Shown one piece after another: positions 16,215-25,420 of a stretch of 64,000 nucleotides of DNA. Within the stretch, counting starts at the first letter, position 1, and each line of letters starts with the position of its first letter. Position numbers and translations under genes: made by a program. Below the pieces are notes generated by a model. It did not search any database and was not told the DNA's origin. It saw only the letters and a program-made list of their open reading frames with translations. The stretch spans positions 124,001 through 188,000 of the forward strand of contig JALCMW010000004.1 of the NCBI GenBank assembly GCA_022648685.1. Reading direction: 5' to 3'. Origin of the DNA: Bacteroidales bacterium (GTDB taxonomy: Bacteria; Bacteroidota; Bacteroidia; Bacteroidales; UBA932).

Positions 16215-17627
16215 TCATAAAAATTTTTCCTTCATGACCGAATTGTCCATGCAATCGTACAATGAAGTCGGATAATTACCGTTGAAACAGGCAAGACACA
16301 GATCCGAACGCTGTCCGGCCTTGAAAAGGGAAGCCTCGGAAAGGAATTCGAGAGAATCGGCCCCTATAACTTCACAAGCCTGTTCCTTTGTCCTGTGAGA
16401 ACAAAGAAGCTCGCTGCTTGTCGAAATGTCCACCCCGTAAAAACAAGGATGCTTTATGGGCGGGCTGGCTATCCTGACATGAACAGCAGCAGCTCCCGCT
16501 TCCCGGAGCATCATCACTATCCGTCTGGAGGTCGTGCCGCGCACTATGGAATCGTCTATCAAAGCAACCTTTTTCCCTTTTACTATGCTGATTACAGGTG
16601 AAAGCTTCATCTTCACACCCTTGTCCCGCATTGTCTGCGAAGGCTGGATGAATGTTCTTCCGATATATTTATTCTTTATCAGGCCCATTTCGTATGGCAA
16701 GCCTCCGGCTTCCGCGTAACCCATTGCCGCACTGAGACTTGAATCCGGCACACCTACCACAATATCGGCGTCGGCAGGGGCTTCTTCATAAAGCAGTTTT
16801 CCGGACTCTTTCCGGAAAGCGTGGACATTCATGTTTTCTATATCGCTGTCCGGACGGGAAAAATAAATATATTCCATTGCGCACATGGCGTGGCGCTGGT
16901 ATTCCGAATATTTCCTGCTTCGTATGCCGTGGGAATCTATCGTTATGACTTCACCGGGTTCTACGTCACGCACGAACTCGGCACCTATAACGCTGAAAGC
17001 GCAAGTCTCGCTGCTCACTATATACCCGTCGCCTATCTTTCCTATGGACAATGGTCTCAGTCCGTACTTGTCCCTTGCGGCATATATCCGGTTTTTGGTC
17101 ATTATCAGAAAAGCGAAAGCGCCCTCTATCATATTCAAGGCTTCCATTATGGAAAAAATCCTCGGGCTGTTGCGCTCGACCGGACCTTTCTTGATCAGAT
17201 GGGCCAGCACTTCACTGTCCGAAGTGGACTGGAAAAGGCTGCCTCTATCTTCGAGGTATTTCCGCAGCTGGGTGGAATTCACAAGGTTGCCGTTATGGGC
17301 CAAAGCGAAATCCCCGGTATTGTGCCTGAACATGAAAGGCTGCACATTCTCGATTCCGCCTCCGCCGGAAGTAGAATAACGCACATGCCCCATAGCCATG
17401 CTTCCCTTGAGGGTGGAAAGATTGGATTCATTGAATACTTCGGTCACCAGACCGAGTCCCTTAACACGGCGCAATTCACCGTTTTCGTTGACAGAAACTA
17501 TTCCGCAGCCCTCCTGACCGCGATGCTGGAGAGAATGAAGACCGTAATAAGTGATCTCCGCCGCTCCGGGGACATTCCATACCCCGAACACCCCGCATTC
17601 CTCATGTATGTTTCCATTATCTATCAT
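16215..17627 (-). CDS. purF: Amidophosphoribosyltransferase
   Basis: Catalyses the first committed step, PRPP plus glutamine to phosphoribosylamine. From the ATG at 17627 it is 470 residues and begins MIDNGNIHEECGVFGVW. Cys11 would become the N-terminal nucleophile after removal of a 10-residue propeptide, as in other class II amidotransferases. An upstream start at 17699 would run 56 bases into purC and is rejected. The PRPP loop is seen in VALIDDSIVRGTTSRRI. Cysteines in the C-terminal half (SELLCS, SDLCLACFNG) resemble the Fe-S ligands of Bacillus-type PurF. It follows purC by 16 bases. Confidence 0.95.
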   Translation of the reverse strand: MIDNGNIHEECGVFGVWNVPGAAEITYYGLHSLQHRGQEGCGIVSVNENGELRRVKGLGLVTEVFNESNLSTLKGSMAMGHVRYSTSGGGGIENVQPFMFRHNTGDFALAHNGNLVNSTQLRKYLEDRGSLFQSTSDSEVLAHLIKKGPVERNSPRIFSIMEALNMIEGAFAFLIMTKNRIYAARDKYGLRPLSIGKIGDGYIVSSETCAFSVIGAEFVRDVEPGEVITIDSHGIRSRKYSEYQRHAMCAMEYIYFSRPDSDIENMNVHAFRKESGKLLYEEAPADADIVVGVPDSSLSAAMGYAEAGGLPYEMGLIKNKYIGRTFIQPSQTMRDKGVKMKLSPVISIVKGKKVALIDDSIVRGTTSRRIVMMLREAGAAAVHVRIASPPIKHPCFYGVDISTSSELLCSHRTKEQACEVIGADSLEFLSEASLFKAGQRSDLCLACFNGNYPTSLYDCMDNSVMKEKFL

Positions 17628-17643
17628 ATCCGACAAAATTAAA

Positions 17644-18369
17644 TCATTCGCAAGGTTCAAGCAATTTTTCGAGACGGGCGTAAACTGTCCTATATGCATC
17701 TCCTACTTTTCCGTTGTCATGTCTGAAACGGTCTTTATCGAGTTTCTCCCCTGTTGCCATATCCCAAAGCCTGGCACTGTCGGGAGTCACATCGTCGTCA
17801 AGGACCAGGGTCCCGTCAGGAAGTTTTCCGAACTGTATCTTGAAATCCACCAATGTTATGCCGGCGGCTTCGAACATTTCCTTGAGATAACCATTTATTT
17901 CGGAAGTAACCGAATATATTTCATCAAGTTCCTTCCTGTCTGCAAGGCCAAGGGCGATAGCATGATAATCATTGATCAACGGATCATTCAGGGCATCATT
18001 CTGAAAACAAAGATCATAAACGGGACTTTTCAGCACCACTCCTTCTTCCAGACCTAACCTCTGGGCCATGGAACCCGCAATCACATTGCGTACGATGACT
18101 TCTATGGGAATGACCTCAACCTTCCGGCATAACTGTTCGGTATCAGAAAGCTGCTCAATGAAATGAGTCTTTATCCCTTTGCCGGCAAGATATCTGAAAA
18201 TCATGCAGGATATACCGTTGCACAATCTGCCTTTGTCTTTTATTACGGCCCTTTTGATTTTCATAAAGGCCGAAATTTCATCTGTGAAACTGATAATGAC
18301 CTTATCAGGATCGGCCGTCCCGTAAATCTTAACGGAGACGCCGTTGTACACGACACTTGTCTTTTCCAT
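17644..18369 (-). CDS. purC: Phosphoribosylaminoimidazole-succinocarboxamide synthase
   Basis: SAICAR synthetase, 241 residues, the usual bacterial length. Typical segments are DKVIISFTDEISAF near the start, VEVIPIEVIVRNVIAGSMAQR in the middle, and LVDFKIQFGKLPDGTLVLDDDVTPDS, the conserved substrate/ATP site. It sits 4 bases after purL and 16 before purF. Cytoplasmic. Confidence 0.95.
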   Translation of the reverse strand: MEKTSVVYNGVSVKIYGTADPDKVIISFTDEISAFMKIKRAVIKDKGRLCNGISCMIFRYLAGKGIKTHFIEQLSDTEQLCRKVEVIPIEVIVRNVIAGSMAQRLGLEEGVVLKSPVYDLCFQNDALNDPLINDYHAIALGLADRKELDEIYSVTSEINGYLKEMFEAAGITLVDFKIQFGKLPDGTLVLDDDVTPDSARLWDMATGEKLDKDRFRHDNGKVGDAYRTVYARLEKLLEPCE

Positions 18370-18373
18370 AATA

Positions 18374-21300
18374 TTATTCTCCGCGGAAATATCTTACGGC
18401 ATTTTCAAACAACGGCTGTTCCAGATCGGACTGGATATTCTTGAAAAGATTCCGTTCATACCTTTCCGAATGCCCCATTTTGCCTAGTATGTGCCCGTCC
18501 TTACTGATTATTCCTTCTATGGCGTAATAAGAACCGTTCGGATTGTAAGGCGATTCCATAGTCACTTCATCGGTTATCGGATCCACATATTGGAAAGCAA
18601 CCTGTCCGTTTTCAAACAATTCGCGGGCAAGGGCATCGTTCACGACGAATTTTCCTTCCCCGTGGCTTACGGGGATAGTGAATTCCTGTCCTACGGTCAT
18701 TCCGGACAACCATGGCGAGTTTGTCGAAGAAACCCTTGTGGTGACCATCTGCGAGACATGCCTGTTGATATCGTTTCTGAACAAAGTCGGAGAGTCTTTC
18801 GTGACCGACCCGGTTTTGCCGTAAGGAAGCAGCCCCGACTTGACAAGGGCCTGAAAGCCGTTGCATATTCCGAGTATAAGGCCGCCTCGATCGAGAAGCT
18901 TTCTGATTTCTTCGGCTATATCTTTATTATTGAGGACATTTGCTATAAACTTCCCGCTTCCGTCAGGTTCGTCTCCGGCGGAAAAGCCTCCGCAAAGGGC
19001 CAATATATGGCATCCGGCTATATTTTCCTTCATGCGATCCATCGAAGCTGAAATGGCTTTTTCATCGAGATTGCAGAAAACATCGGAACGGACTTCGGCT
19101 CCGGCCTTCCGGAAAGCCTTGGCAGTGTCGTAATCGCAATTGGTTCCGGGAAAAACGGGAAGATACGCTATAGGTTTCCCAATCTTTTCCCCTTTATATT
19201 GTAATTCGGATTTTTTGGCTTTGAACGGTACCACGCCATCCATATCTTTCGGCATTATCCTTTTCATGTCCGGAGTGGAAAAATACGGATAAATTTTAGA
19301 GAATTCCGCCTGGTTGGCTTCCATCAGATCGAAGATATCGAATTTTCCACCGTTAATATGCAGGAAACCGTCCTCGCCGGATGTGACAGTACCGAGGAAT
19401 TCGGCATTAGGGAAATCCAGTTCTTCCTCAGATTCCACTACCATGGAACCGTAATCGTAATTGAAAAGTTTATCTTCCGGATATTTGACATCGACGCCGA
19501 AAGCATTGCCGAAAGACATCTTGCACAATGCTTCGGCGACACCTCCGAATCCTACCGCCCACCCGGATACTATCCTGCCAGCGGAAATCTGCTCCGTTAC
19601 ATAGGCCCAGTTTTTCTTGAGCTGTACGGTGTCGGGCATACGGTTTTCCAGCGGAGTATGTTTTATGAGATACAGTCTGTCGCCTTCCCATTTAAGCTCC
19701 GGCGAAATGACCTTTCCGGCTGCAATCGTCGTGATCCCGAAAGCGATAAGGGTCGGAGGCACATTTATATGCTCGAATGTCCCGCTCATGGAATCCTTCC
19801 CTCCTATCGAAGGAAGCCCGAGTGCTTCCTGCATTTTGAGAGCTCCAAGAAGAGCCGCTGCCGGCTTGCCCCATCCTGTTGGATTTTCAGTCATCCTTTC
19901 GAAATATTCCTGATAGGAGAATCTCATTTTCTCATAAGAGCCTCCGGCGGCAACGATCTTAGAGCAAGCCTCCACAACCGAGTATGCAGCTCCGTGATAA
20001 GGACTCCAGCTCGTAATGTAAGGATTGAAACCGAAAGCCATCATACTGGCGGTATCCGTATAGCCATCCACAGGCAGCTTTTGCACGGATACCTGGGTTT
20101 CCGTTGTCTGGAGTTCGCCGCCTAAAGGCATCAGGACGGTTGACCGTCCGATAGTCGAATCGAACATTTCTATCAGCCCTTTCTGGGAAGTAACATTCGG
20201 ATCCTGAAGATTCGCAAACATTTTTTCCTTGAGATCGGCTCCCGGAACATTCCTTGAGAAAGGATCCAGATCTTCTACGGCAGCTATTTCGGCTCCGGCA
20301 TAATGTTTCGCTCCGGCGCTGTCTATGAATTTTCTGCGAAGATCGGCCACCAAAACGCCATTGTCGTACATCCGCATCCTTTCGGAATCCGTTACGTCGG
20401 CTACATGCGTCACTTCGATATTCTCTTCACGGCAATATCCGATGAATTTCTCCTCATCGCCGGGATCCACTACCACGGCCATCCTCTCCTGCGATTCGCT
20501 TATGGCCAGTTCGGTCGAATTGAGACCATCATATTTGACAGGAACCCTGTCAAGATATATATCCAGGCCGTCGGTCAACTCCCCGATGGCAACGCTGACG
20601 CCGCCGGCTCCGAAATCGTTGGATTTTTTGATAAGTTCAGTTGCTTCAGGACGGCGGAAAAGCCTTTCCAATTTTCTTTCTTCAGGCGGATTACCTTTCT
20701 GCACTTCGCTTCCGCAAGTTTCCAGGGATGCTTCCGTATGTTCCTTGGAAGAGCCTGTCGCCCCTCCTATGCCATCCCGTCCGGTACGTCCTCCGAGAAG
20801 CAGGACAACGTCCCCGGGCATAGGTGATTCGCGTCTGACGCTCGAAGCCTTGACGGCTCCCACGACAGCTCCGACTTCCAATCTTTTGGCGACATAGCCC
20901 GGATGGTAGATTTCGCGAACATGTGTAGTGGCCAGTCCTATCTGGTTGCCATAGCTCGAATAGCCGTGTGCCGCTTTCCGGCTGATGACTTTCTGAGGAA
21001 GCTTTCCGGCAAGGGTTTCCGCTACCGGTTTGTATATGTCTCCGGCTCCCGTTACCCTCATTGCCTGATATACGTAACTTCTTCCCGAAAGAGGATCCCT
21101 TATGGCACCGCCCAGACAAGTAGCCGCACCTCCGAAAGGTTCTATTTCCGTAGGATGGTTATGAGTTTCGTTCTTGAACATCAAAAGCCATTTCTCTGTT
21201 TTGCCGTCTACGTCCACATCGACATATATGCTGCACGCGTTATTTTCCTCACTGACCTCCATATCGTCAAGAAGACCTTCCGATTTGAGGTATCTTGCAC

Positions 21301-22117
21301 CTATGGTAGCCATATCCATCAGACAGATGCTCTTTTTCTCCCTGCCGAGATCCTTGCGCATCTTCAGATACATTTCAAGGGTTCCGTCTATTTCCTTCTT
21401 TATGAAGGATTCGTCCACGTCAATATTCTTGAGCTCGGTAGTGAAAGTGGTATGGCGGCAGTGATCGCTCCAATAAGTATCCAGAATCCTAAGTTCGGTT
21501 TCGTTCGGCTCGCGTCCCTCTTCATTAAAATATTTGATGACTTCTCGAAGATCGTTTTCGTTCATCGCAAGACCCATCTTACTGCAATACGGCGCCAGTT
21601 CTTCATCTTTCATCTCGTTGAACCCTTCAAGCACCGGGACAGGTTTCACAGGGGCATGACCCGCATCGGAAAGGACTGAAAGATCTTTTTCCCTTGCCTC
21701 CACGGCATTAATGAAATAATGCCTGATCCGGGAAATATCTTCATCCGGAACGTCAGGTCCCAGAATGAGAAGTTTGGAACTTTTGATCGAAATCCGAGCC
21801 TTGGGATATATCAGCTTCACACAGTCCACAGCTGAAGCGGCCCTCTGGTCGAATTGCCCCGGAAGGTATTCCACGGCAATATATTTATTCCCCGTAAGAT
21901 CGCATTCATCGGTGACGCTGTCCGTCACGATTTCCCCGAAGACCCTGTAACGGCTGGTTTCAAGAAGTTCAGGTGTGAAACCGAAGAGATCATAGACATT
22001 GACAAGTCTTAGAGTCTTCAGATCCATACGGAGGTTTTCATTCAATTCATTGCGAAGGCTCGTAGCCTCGACCTGGAATTCAGGATATTTTTCGACATAA
22101 ATCCGGTAATTCTTCAT
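18374..22117 (-). CDS. purL: Phosphoribosylformylglycinamidine synthase, single-chain
   Basis: A 1247-residue large-type FGAM synthetase, with the PurS-like, synthetase and glutaminase parts in one chain. This explains the absence of purS and purQ. Seen in order: an N-terminal PurS-like region; YWSDHCRHTTFTTEL and MFKNETHNHPTEIEPFGGAA of the synthetase; the second half with SIGGKDSMSGTF; and a C-terminal class I amidotransferase with VFPGTNCDYDTAKAF and the nucleophile elbow GICNGFQALVKSGLLP, ending in the His-containing SHGEGKF. It starts 22 bases after purK and ends 4 bases before purC. Confidence 0.96.
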   Translation of the reverse strand: MKNYRIYVEKYPEFQVEATSLRNELNENLRMDLKTLRLVNVYDLFGFTPELLETSRYRVFGEIVTDSVTDECDLTGNKYIAVEYLPGQFDQRAASAVDCVKLIYPKARISIKSSKLLILGPDVPDEDISRIRHYFINAVEAREKDLSVLSDAGHAPVKPVPVLEGFNEMKDEELAPYCSKMGLAMNENDLREVIKYFNEEGREPNETELRILDTYWSDHCRHTTFTTELKNIDVDESFIKKEIDGTLEMYLKMRKDLGREKKSICLMDMATIGARYLKSEGLLDDMEVSEENNACSIYVDVDVDGKTEKWLLMFKNETHNHPTEIEPFGGAATCLGGAIRDPLSGRSYVYQAMRVTGAGDIYKPVAETLAGKLPQKVISRKAAHGYSSYGNQIGLATTHVREIYHPGYVAKRLEVGAVVGAVKASSVRRESPMPGDVVLLLGGRTGRDGIGGATGSSKEHTEASLETCGSEVQKGNPPEERKLERLFRRPEATELIKKSNDFGAGGVSVAIGELTDGLDIYLDRVPVKYDGLNSTELAISESQERMAVVVDPGDEEKFIGYCREENIEVTHVADVTDSERMRMYDNGVLVADLRRKFIDSAGAKHYAGAEIAAVEDLDPFSRNVPGADLKEKMFANLQDPNVTSQKGLIEMFDSTIGRSTVLMPLGGELQTTETQVSVQKLPVDGYTDTASMMAFGFNPYITSWSPYHGAAYSVVEACSKIVAAGGSYEKMRFSYQEYFERMTENPTGWGKPAAALLGALKMQEALGLPSIGGKDSMSGTFEHINVPPTLIAFGITTIAAGKVISPELKWEGDRLYLIKHTPLENRMPDTVQLKKNWAYVTEQISAGRIVSGWAVGFGGVAEALCKMSFGNAFGVDVKYPEDKLFNYDYGSMVVESEEELDFPNAEFLGTVTSGEDGFLHINGGKFDIFDLMEANQAEFSKIYPYFSTPDMKRIMPKDMDGVVPFKAKKSELQYKGEKIGKPIAYLPVFPGTNCDYDTAKAFRKAGAEVRSDVFCNLDEKAISASMDRMKENIAGCHILALCGGFSAGDEPDGSGKFIANVLNNKDIAEEIRKLLDRGGLILGICNGFQALVKSGLLPYGKTGSVTKDSPTLFRNDINRHVSQMVTTRVSSTNSPWLSGMTVGQEFTIPVSHGEGKFVVNDALARELFENGQVAFQYVDPITDEVTMESPYNPNGSYYAIEGIISKDGHILGKMGHSERYERNLFKNIQSDLEQPLFENAVRYFRGE

Positions 22118-22139
22118 ATTCGTTTTACCTTATATAATA

Positions 22140-23393
22140 TTATTTTCCATCAATATATTTCCCGTACACAAATTTATCGGCCCAGCATTCGTCATACTCT
22201 TCGAGAGTCATCGGTACGAAAGTTATATGCCCCATTTTACGTTTGGGCCTCGACTCCGTTTTTCCGTATATATGCACATATACACCCGTTCCGGCTTCTC
22301 CGCAAAAAGAGTTTCCGCTTATGCCGGCATCAGAAGCCCGGACTACGGACCATGCCGCATCCAGATCCTGCCCGAGAATATTCTTCATTACCGTAGGAGC
22401 AATCAATTCCGGAACTTCAAGAGGTTCGCCAAGCAAAAATCGGCAAAGCTCCCGATACTGGTTGGTAGTACAGCCTTCGATCGTGTAATGTCCGCTGTTA
22501 TGGGGTCTCGGAGCCATTTCATTGAAAACGAAATCATCGCCTTTGATGAAAAGCTCTATCGCCAGAATACCCTTGTAGCCGCAATCTTCCATGAAATGCT
22601 CGCAGGCCCCGGCTATTTTCAAGCCAAGGGCCGATTCCTCCATATCTTTTGTTCCTCCGGCCATGGAATTCCTATACATTCCTTTTGCAGGAACGATGCT
22701 GAGATCAAGAATACCGCCCTTATGGATATTGCGTCCTATGGGGAAATGGATAGTCCGTGAACCGTCGCTGACCATGACGACACTCGCTTCATAATCGAAG
22801 TCCACGAAAGATTCAAGAATACAAGGGACACTCAGCAGTTGTGCAGCCTGCGGAATATCCGCAGCGGTTTTGATCACTGCCTGGCCGTGGCCATCGTATC
22901 CAAGGCGTCTTGTCTTCAAGACACAAGGTATTCCTATCCGTGCCACCGCATTTTCCAATTCCCTTTTCCTCTGGTCATCGGAAAGCTTTGAAGGGACTTC
23001 CGTACAATCCTCAGAAGCGGAACAAGCAGGAACTGCAACATAAGCCGGAGTCGGCAATCCGTGCTTTTTCGCATTATTCTTCTCCCTCAATCTGTCCTGG
23101 GAATCGAAAAGAGGGGCGATTCCCTGTTTGATATCGTATTTCCCTTCAAGATGCCTGAGAATATCTCCGGGGACGTTTTCGAATTCATAAGTAAGGACAT
23201 CGCTCATGTCGCCCAGCTTTTCCAAAGCTTCAAGGTCATCATAAGCAGCCACGATATGGGAGTCCGTTTCCGCAAATGCAGGAGCATCGGGAGCCGGATC
23301 AAGGGCTGAAACCACTGCACCCAAGCGGTGGGCCTCCTGTGCTATCATCAGGCCAAGTTGCCCGCCACCGATTATTCCTATTTTCTTTTTCAT
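22140..23393 (-). CDS. purK: 5-(carboxyamino)imidazole ribonucleotide synthase
   Basis: N5-CAIR synthetase, an ATP-grasp enzyme of 417 residues. The N-terminus IGIIGGGQLGLMIAQEAHRLG and VLTYEFENVPGDIL are family signatures, and FVFNEMAPRPHNSGHYTIEGC is the metal/substrate site. It is a little longer than typical because of an insertion near residues 125-145 (Cys/Ser/Glu-rich). Its ATG overlaps the final base of the purE stop, so purE and purK are translationally coupled and supply the two-step carboxylation route. Confidence 0.95.
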   Translation of the reverse strand: MKKKIGIIGGGQLGLMIAQEAHRLGAVVSALDPAPDAPAFAETDSHIVAAYDDLEALEKLGDMSDVLTYEFENVPGDILRHLEGKYDIKQGIAPLFDSQDRLREKNNAKKHGLPTPAYVAVPACSASEDCTEVPSKLSDDQRKRELENAVARIGIPCVLKTRRLGYDGHGQAVIKTAADIPQAAQLLSVPCILESFVDFDYEASVVMVSDGSRTIHFPIGRNIHKGGILDLSIVPAKGMYRNSMAGGTKDMEESALGLKIAGACEHFMEDCGYKGILAIELFIKGDDFVFNEMAPRPHNSGHYTIEGCTTNQYRELCRFLLGEPLEVPELIAPTVMKNILGQDLDAAWSVVRASDAGISGNSFCGEAGTGVYVHIYGKTESRPKRKMGHITFVPMTLEEYDECWADKFVYGKYIDGK

Positions 23394-23860
23394 CAGATTT
23401 GAACCTTTAACACCGAATCGGTCTGGTCTTTTCTGAATTTTTCAAGCCGTCGGGCTATGCCGTCGTCCTGCAAGGCAAGAATGGAAGCGGCGATAAGAGC
23501 AGCATTTTTCGCTCCGTTTATAGCCACCGTAGCAACAGGCACTCCGGAAGGCATCTGGACTATGGACAACAAAGAATCCAATCCGTTAAGAGCTTTTGAT
23601 TTCACAGGGACGCCGATTACAGGAAGAGTAGTCATGGCCGCAACCATACCGGGAAGATGAGCAGCACCGCCTGCTCCTGCGATTATTACGCCTATTCCCC
23701 GTTCTTTTGCAGTTTTGGCGTACTCGTACATTAGATCAGGCGTTCTGTGAGCACTTACAACACGTTTTTCGAAATCGATTTCCAGATTTGTGAGCATATC
23801 GACAGCGCCGGACATTACATCGTAATCGCTGACAGAGCCCATAATGATTCCAACTTTCAT
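23393..23860 (-). CDS. purE: N5-CAIR mutase, PurE class I
   Basis: First gene of the purine operon, 155 residues. [21 protein letters not shown] at the start, [16 protein letters not shown], and [17 protein letters not shown] are the hallmark motifs (Ser-Asp pair and the SAHRTP loop). The next gene is purK, consistent with a class I mutase acting on N5-CAIR. A TATATTTG promoter box lies 41 bases upstream. The resulting leader is too short to hold a purine riboswitch. Confidence 0.96.
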   Translation of the reverse strand: MKVGIIMGSVSDYDVMSGAVDMLTNLEIDFEKRVVSAHRTPDLMYEYAKTAKERGIGVIIAGAGGAAHLPGMVAAMTTLPVIGVPVKSKALNGLDSLLSIVQMPSGVPVATVAINGAKNAALIAASILALQDDGIARRLEKFRKDQTDSVLKVQI

Positions 23861-23900
23861 ATATACTACTAAAGATAAAAAGTATCTGCAAAAGCAAATG

Positions 23901-23908
23901 CAAATATA
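23901..23908 (-). promoter_or_regulatory. Promoter of the purine operon (-7 TATATTTG)
   Basis: The minus strand reads TTG (23929-23931), a 20-base spacer, then TATATTTG (23901-23908), close to the Bacteroidetes consensus of -33 TTTG, about 19-20 bases, then TAnnTTTG. It lies 41 bases before purE. No other box this good is seen within the purE-folD run, so it probably drives all nine genes. Confidence 0.6.
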
Positions 23909-24023
23909 CCTTATTTATTCCGTCTTAACAATAAAAAAACCATACACATTCTCAACACTGTTCTTAACATCAGGCTGTAACTTCGTTTGACAAAAAAAGA
24001 TACCGGCTGAAGCCCGAATATAT

Positions 24024-24031
24024 TATCTTTG
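24024..24031 (+). promoter_or_regulatory. Putative -7 box (TATCTTTG) of the hydrolase gene
   Basis: An exact TAnnTTTG match 25 bases before the ATG at 24056. A TTTG further upstream (23986-23989) is too far away to be its partner. The box also rules out the alternative TTG start at 24029, which would lie inside it. Confidence 0.5.
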
Positions 24032-24055
24032 CATATTTGTAAAAAAAAGATTGTT

Positions 24056-25333
24056 ATGTCCGGAAAAATAGCTTATCGTTCAATTATTGCCATCCTGCTG
24101 GGCTGCGCATTTTTCGTATCGTGCTCCAAAGATCCCGACGGCAACGTGGAAAAAGAAAAGGATTCCACTCTTACTATAGTATCTTCGTCATCATATTCAT
24201 ATCCCTTCCTGTCAGGGATAATCAAAGCCGCGCTTAATACGTTGGGCTCGGAAGATCCGGATATCGATATTGCCGGTCTGAAAGCGGAATTCGACATTAT
24301 CGATTCGAAGATATCACGCATCGATGATTCTATCGGATTCAAATCAATCGACTGCGATGTTGTGAGATATGAGAGTACTGGAATCAACGGTGAAAAGCTG
24401 GAATTGTCCGGAAAGATATTCGTTCCGAAGCAGGAATTGCCTCTCCGGGGAATAGTAATAGTCAATCACGGAACCATTACAGACGATGATGAAGCGCCCT
24501 CTAATTCTTCTTTCCAGATAGAATCTCTTATGGCGGCGATGGGATACGCTGTTTCCATAAGCGATTACATCGGTTTCGGAAGCACTAAAAACCTTCCCCA
24601 GACATATATGGCAGAAGATACTACGGCGATATCCAGCATCGATCTTGAACTTGCCGCCTATAACTATCTGAAAGGAAAAGGTTATGAATTCGAAAAACCG
24701 GACAACAAAGTATATATCACCGGATATTCCCAGGGAGCAGCTGTATCCCTTGCAGTACAGAAACTGATAGAAAAGAATTATTCCGGAAAGTTTTCCATAT
24801 CGAAAACCTTTGCCGGAGACGGTCCTTACGACCTGGAAACCACATACAGGCAAGTCATAAACGGAAATACCGGACTTCCCGTATCCATAGCAGCTCTGGT
24901 CCTGATAGGGCTGGATTATGCCGAGAATATGAATACGGATTTCTCTCTGTATTTCGGAAACAAACTCCTGGATAATTACAAGAACTGGTATTTTTCGAAA
25001 AATTATAGCACCAGCGAGATAACGGATCAACTCGGTACCGATGTATTGAGCCAAGCCATGACTCCGGCAACCTGCAATTATGAAAGCGAAGCCATGAAAC
25101 CGTTCGTGGCCGCTTTCAGGAAAAATTCGGTGGTCGAATGGTCTCCTGTCGCTCCCGTCTGGCTTTATCACAGTACTACAGATGATTATATCCCGTTGGC
25201 CAATTCGGAAAACGTTTACGATTATTTCAAGGCGCATTCTTCGGCTTCTGTTGAAAAAGACTTCGGCGATTACGGCAGCCATACAGAAGCAGCGGCAGGG
25301 TATTACTTCAAGGTATTCAAGGGTCTGCTGTGA
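24056..25333 (+). CDS. Alpha/beta-hydrolase lipoprotein (secreted lipase/esterase-like)
   Basis: About 425 residues from the ATG at 24056 (MSGKIAYRSIIAILLGCAFF). The lipobox FFVSC places the lipidated Cys at position 23. The hydrolase core has GIVIVNHGTITDDDEAPS (oxyanion region), the nucleophile elbow TGYSQGAAV (Ser225), a candidate Asp in HSTTDDYIPLAN and a candidate His in YGSHTEAAAGY near the C-terminus. This order resembles secretory lipases and prolyl-oligopeptidase-like esterases. The substrate is unknown. It is divergently transcribed from the purine operon. The lipid anchor suggests a periplasmic or outer-membrane location. Confidence 0.75.
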   Translation: MSGKIAYRSIIAILLGCAFFVSCSKDPDGNVEKEKDSTLTIVSSSSYSYPFLSGIIKAALNTLGSEDPDIDIAGLKAEFDIIDSKISRIDDSIGFKSIDCDVVRYESTGINGEKLELSGKIFVPKQELPLRGIVIVNHGTITDDDEAPSNSSFQIESLMAAMGYAVSISDYIGFGSTKNLPQTYMAEDTTAISSIDLELAAYNYLKGKGYEFEKPDNKVYITGYSQGAAVSLAVQKLIEKNYSGKFSISKTFAGDGPYDLETTYRQVINGNTGLPVSIAALVLIGLDYAENMNTDFSLYFGNKLLDNYKNWYFSKNYSTSEITDQLGTDVLSQAMTPATCNYESEAMKPFVAAFRKNSVVEWSPVAPVWLYHSTTDDYIPLANSENVYDYFKAHSSASVEKDFGDYGSHTEAAAGYYFKVFKGLL

Positions 25334-25420
25334 TCGGGCGTTTAATGCAAAGGCCTGTCAGAAAAAGCCCATTAGGAATCAAGGAAAAATGACTATATTC
25401 GTGTGATTTTGGACATAATT

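Noticed and set aside
17628..17699. A longer PurF from the ATG at 17699
   Set aside because: It would overlap purC by 56 bases and place the catalytic cysteine 35 residues from the start; the ATG at 17627 gives the usual 10-residue propeptide.
18491..21950. Several long open frames opposite purL and other pur genes
   Set aside because: They are antisense to strongly conserved coding sequence, match no known protein type, and are explained by codon bias.
23861..23900. A purine riboswitch before purE
   Set aside because: The promoter box leaves a leader of only about 40 bases, too short for the aptamer, and no such fold is visible.
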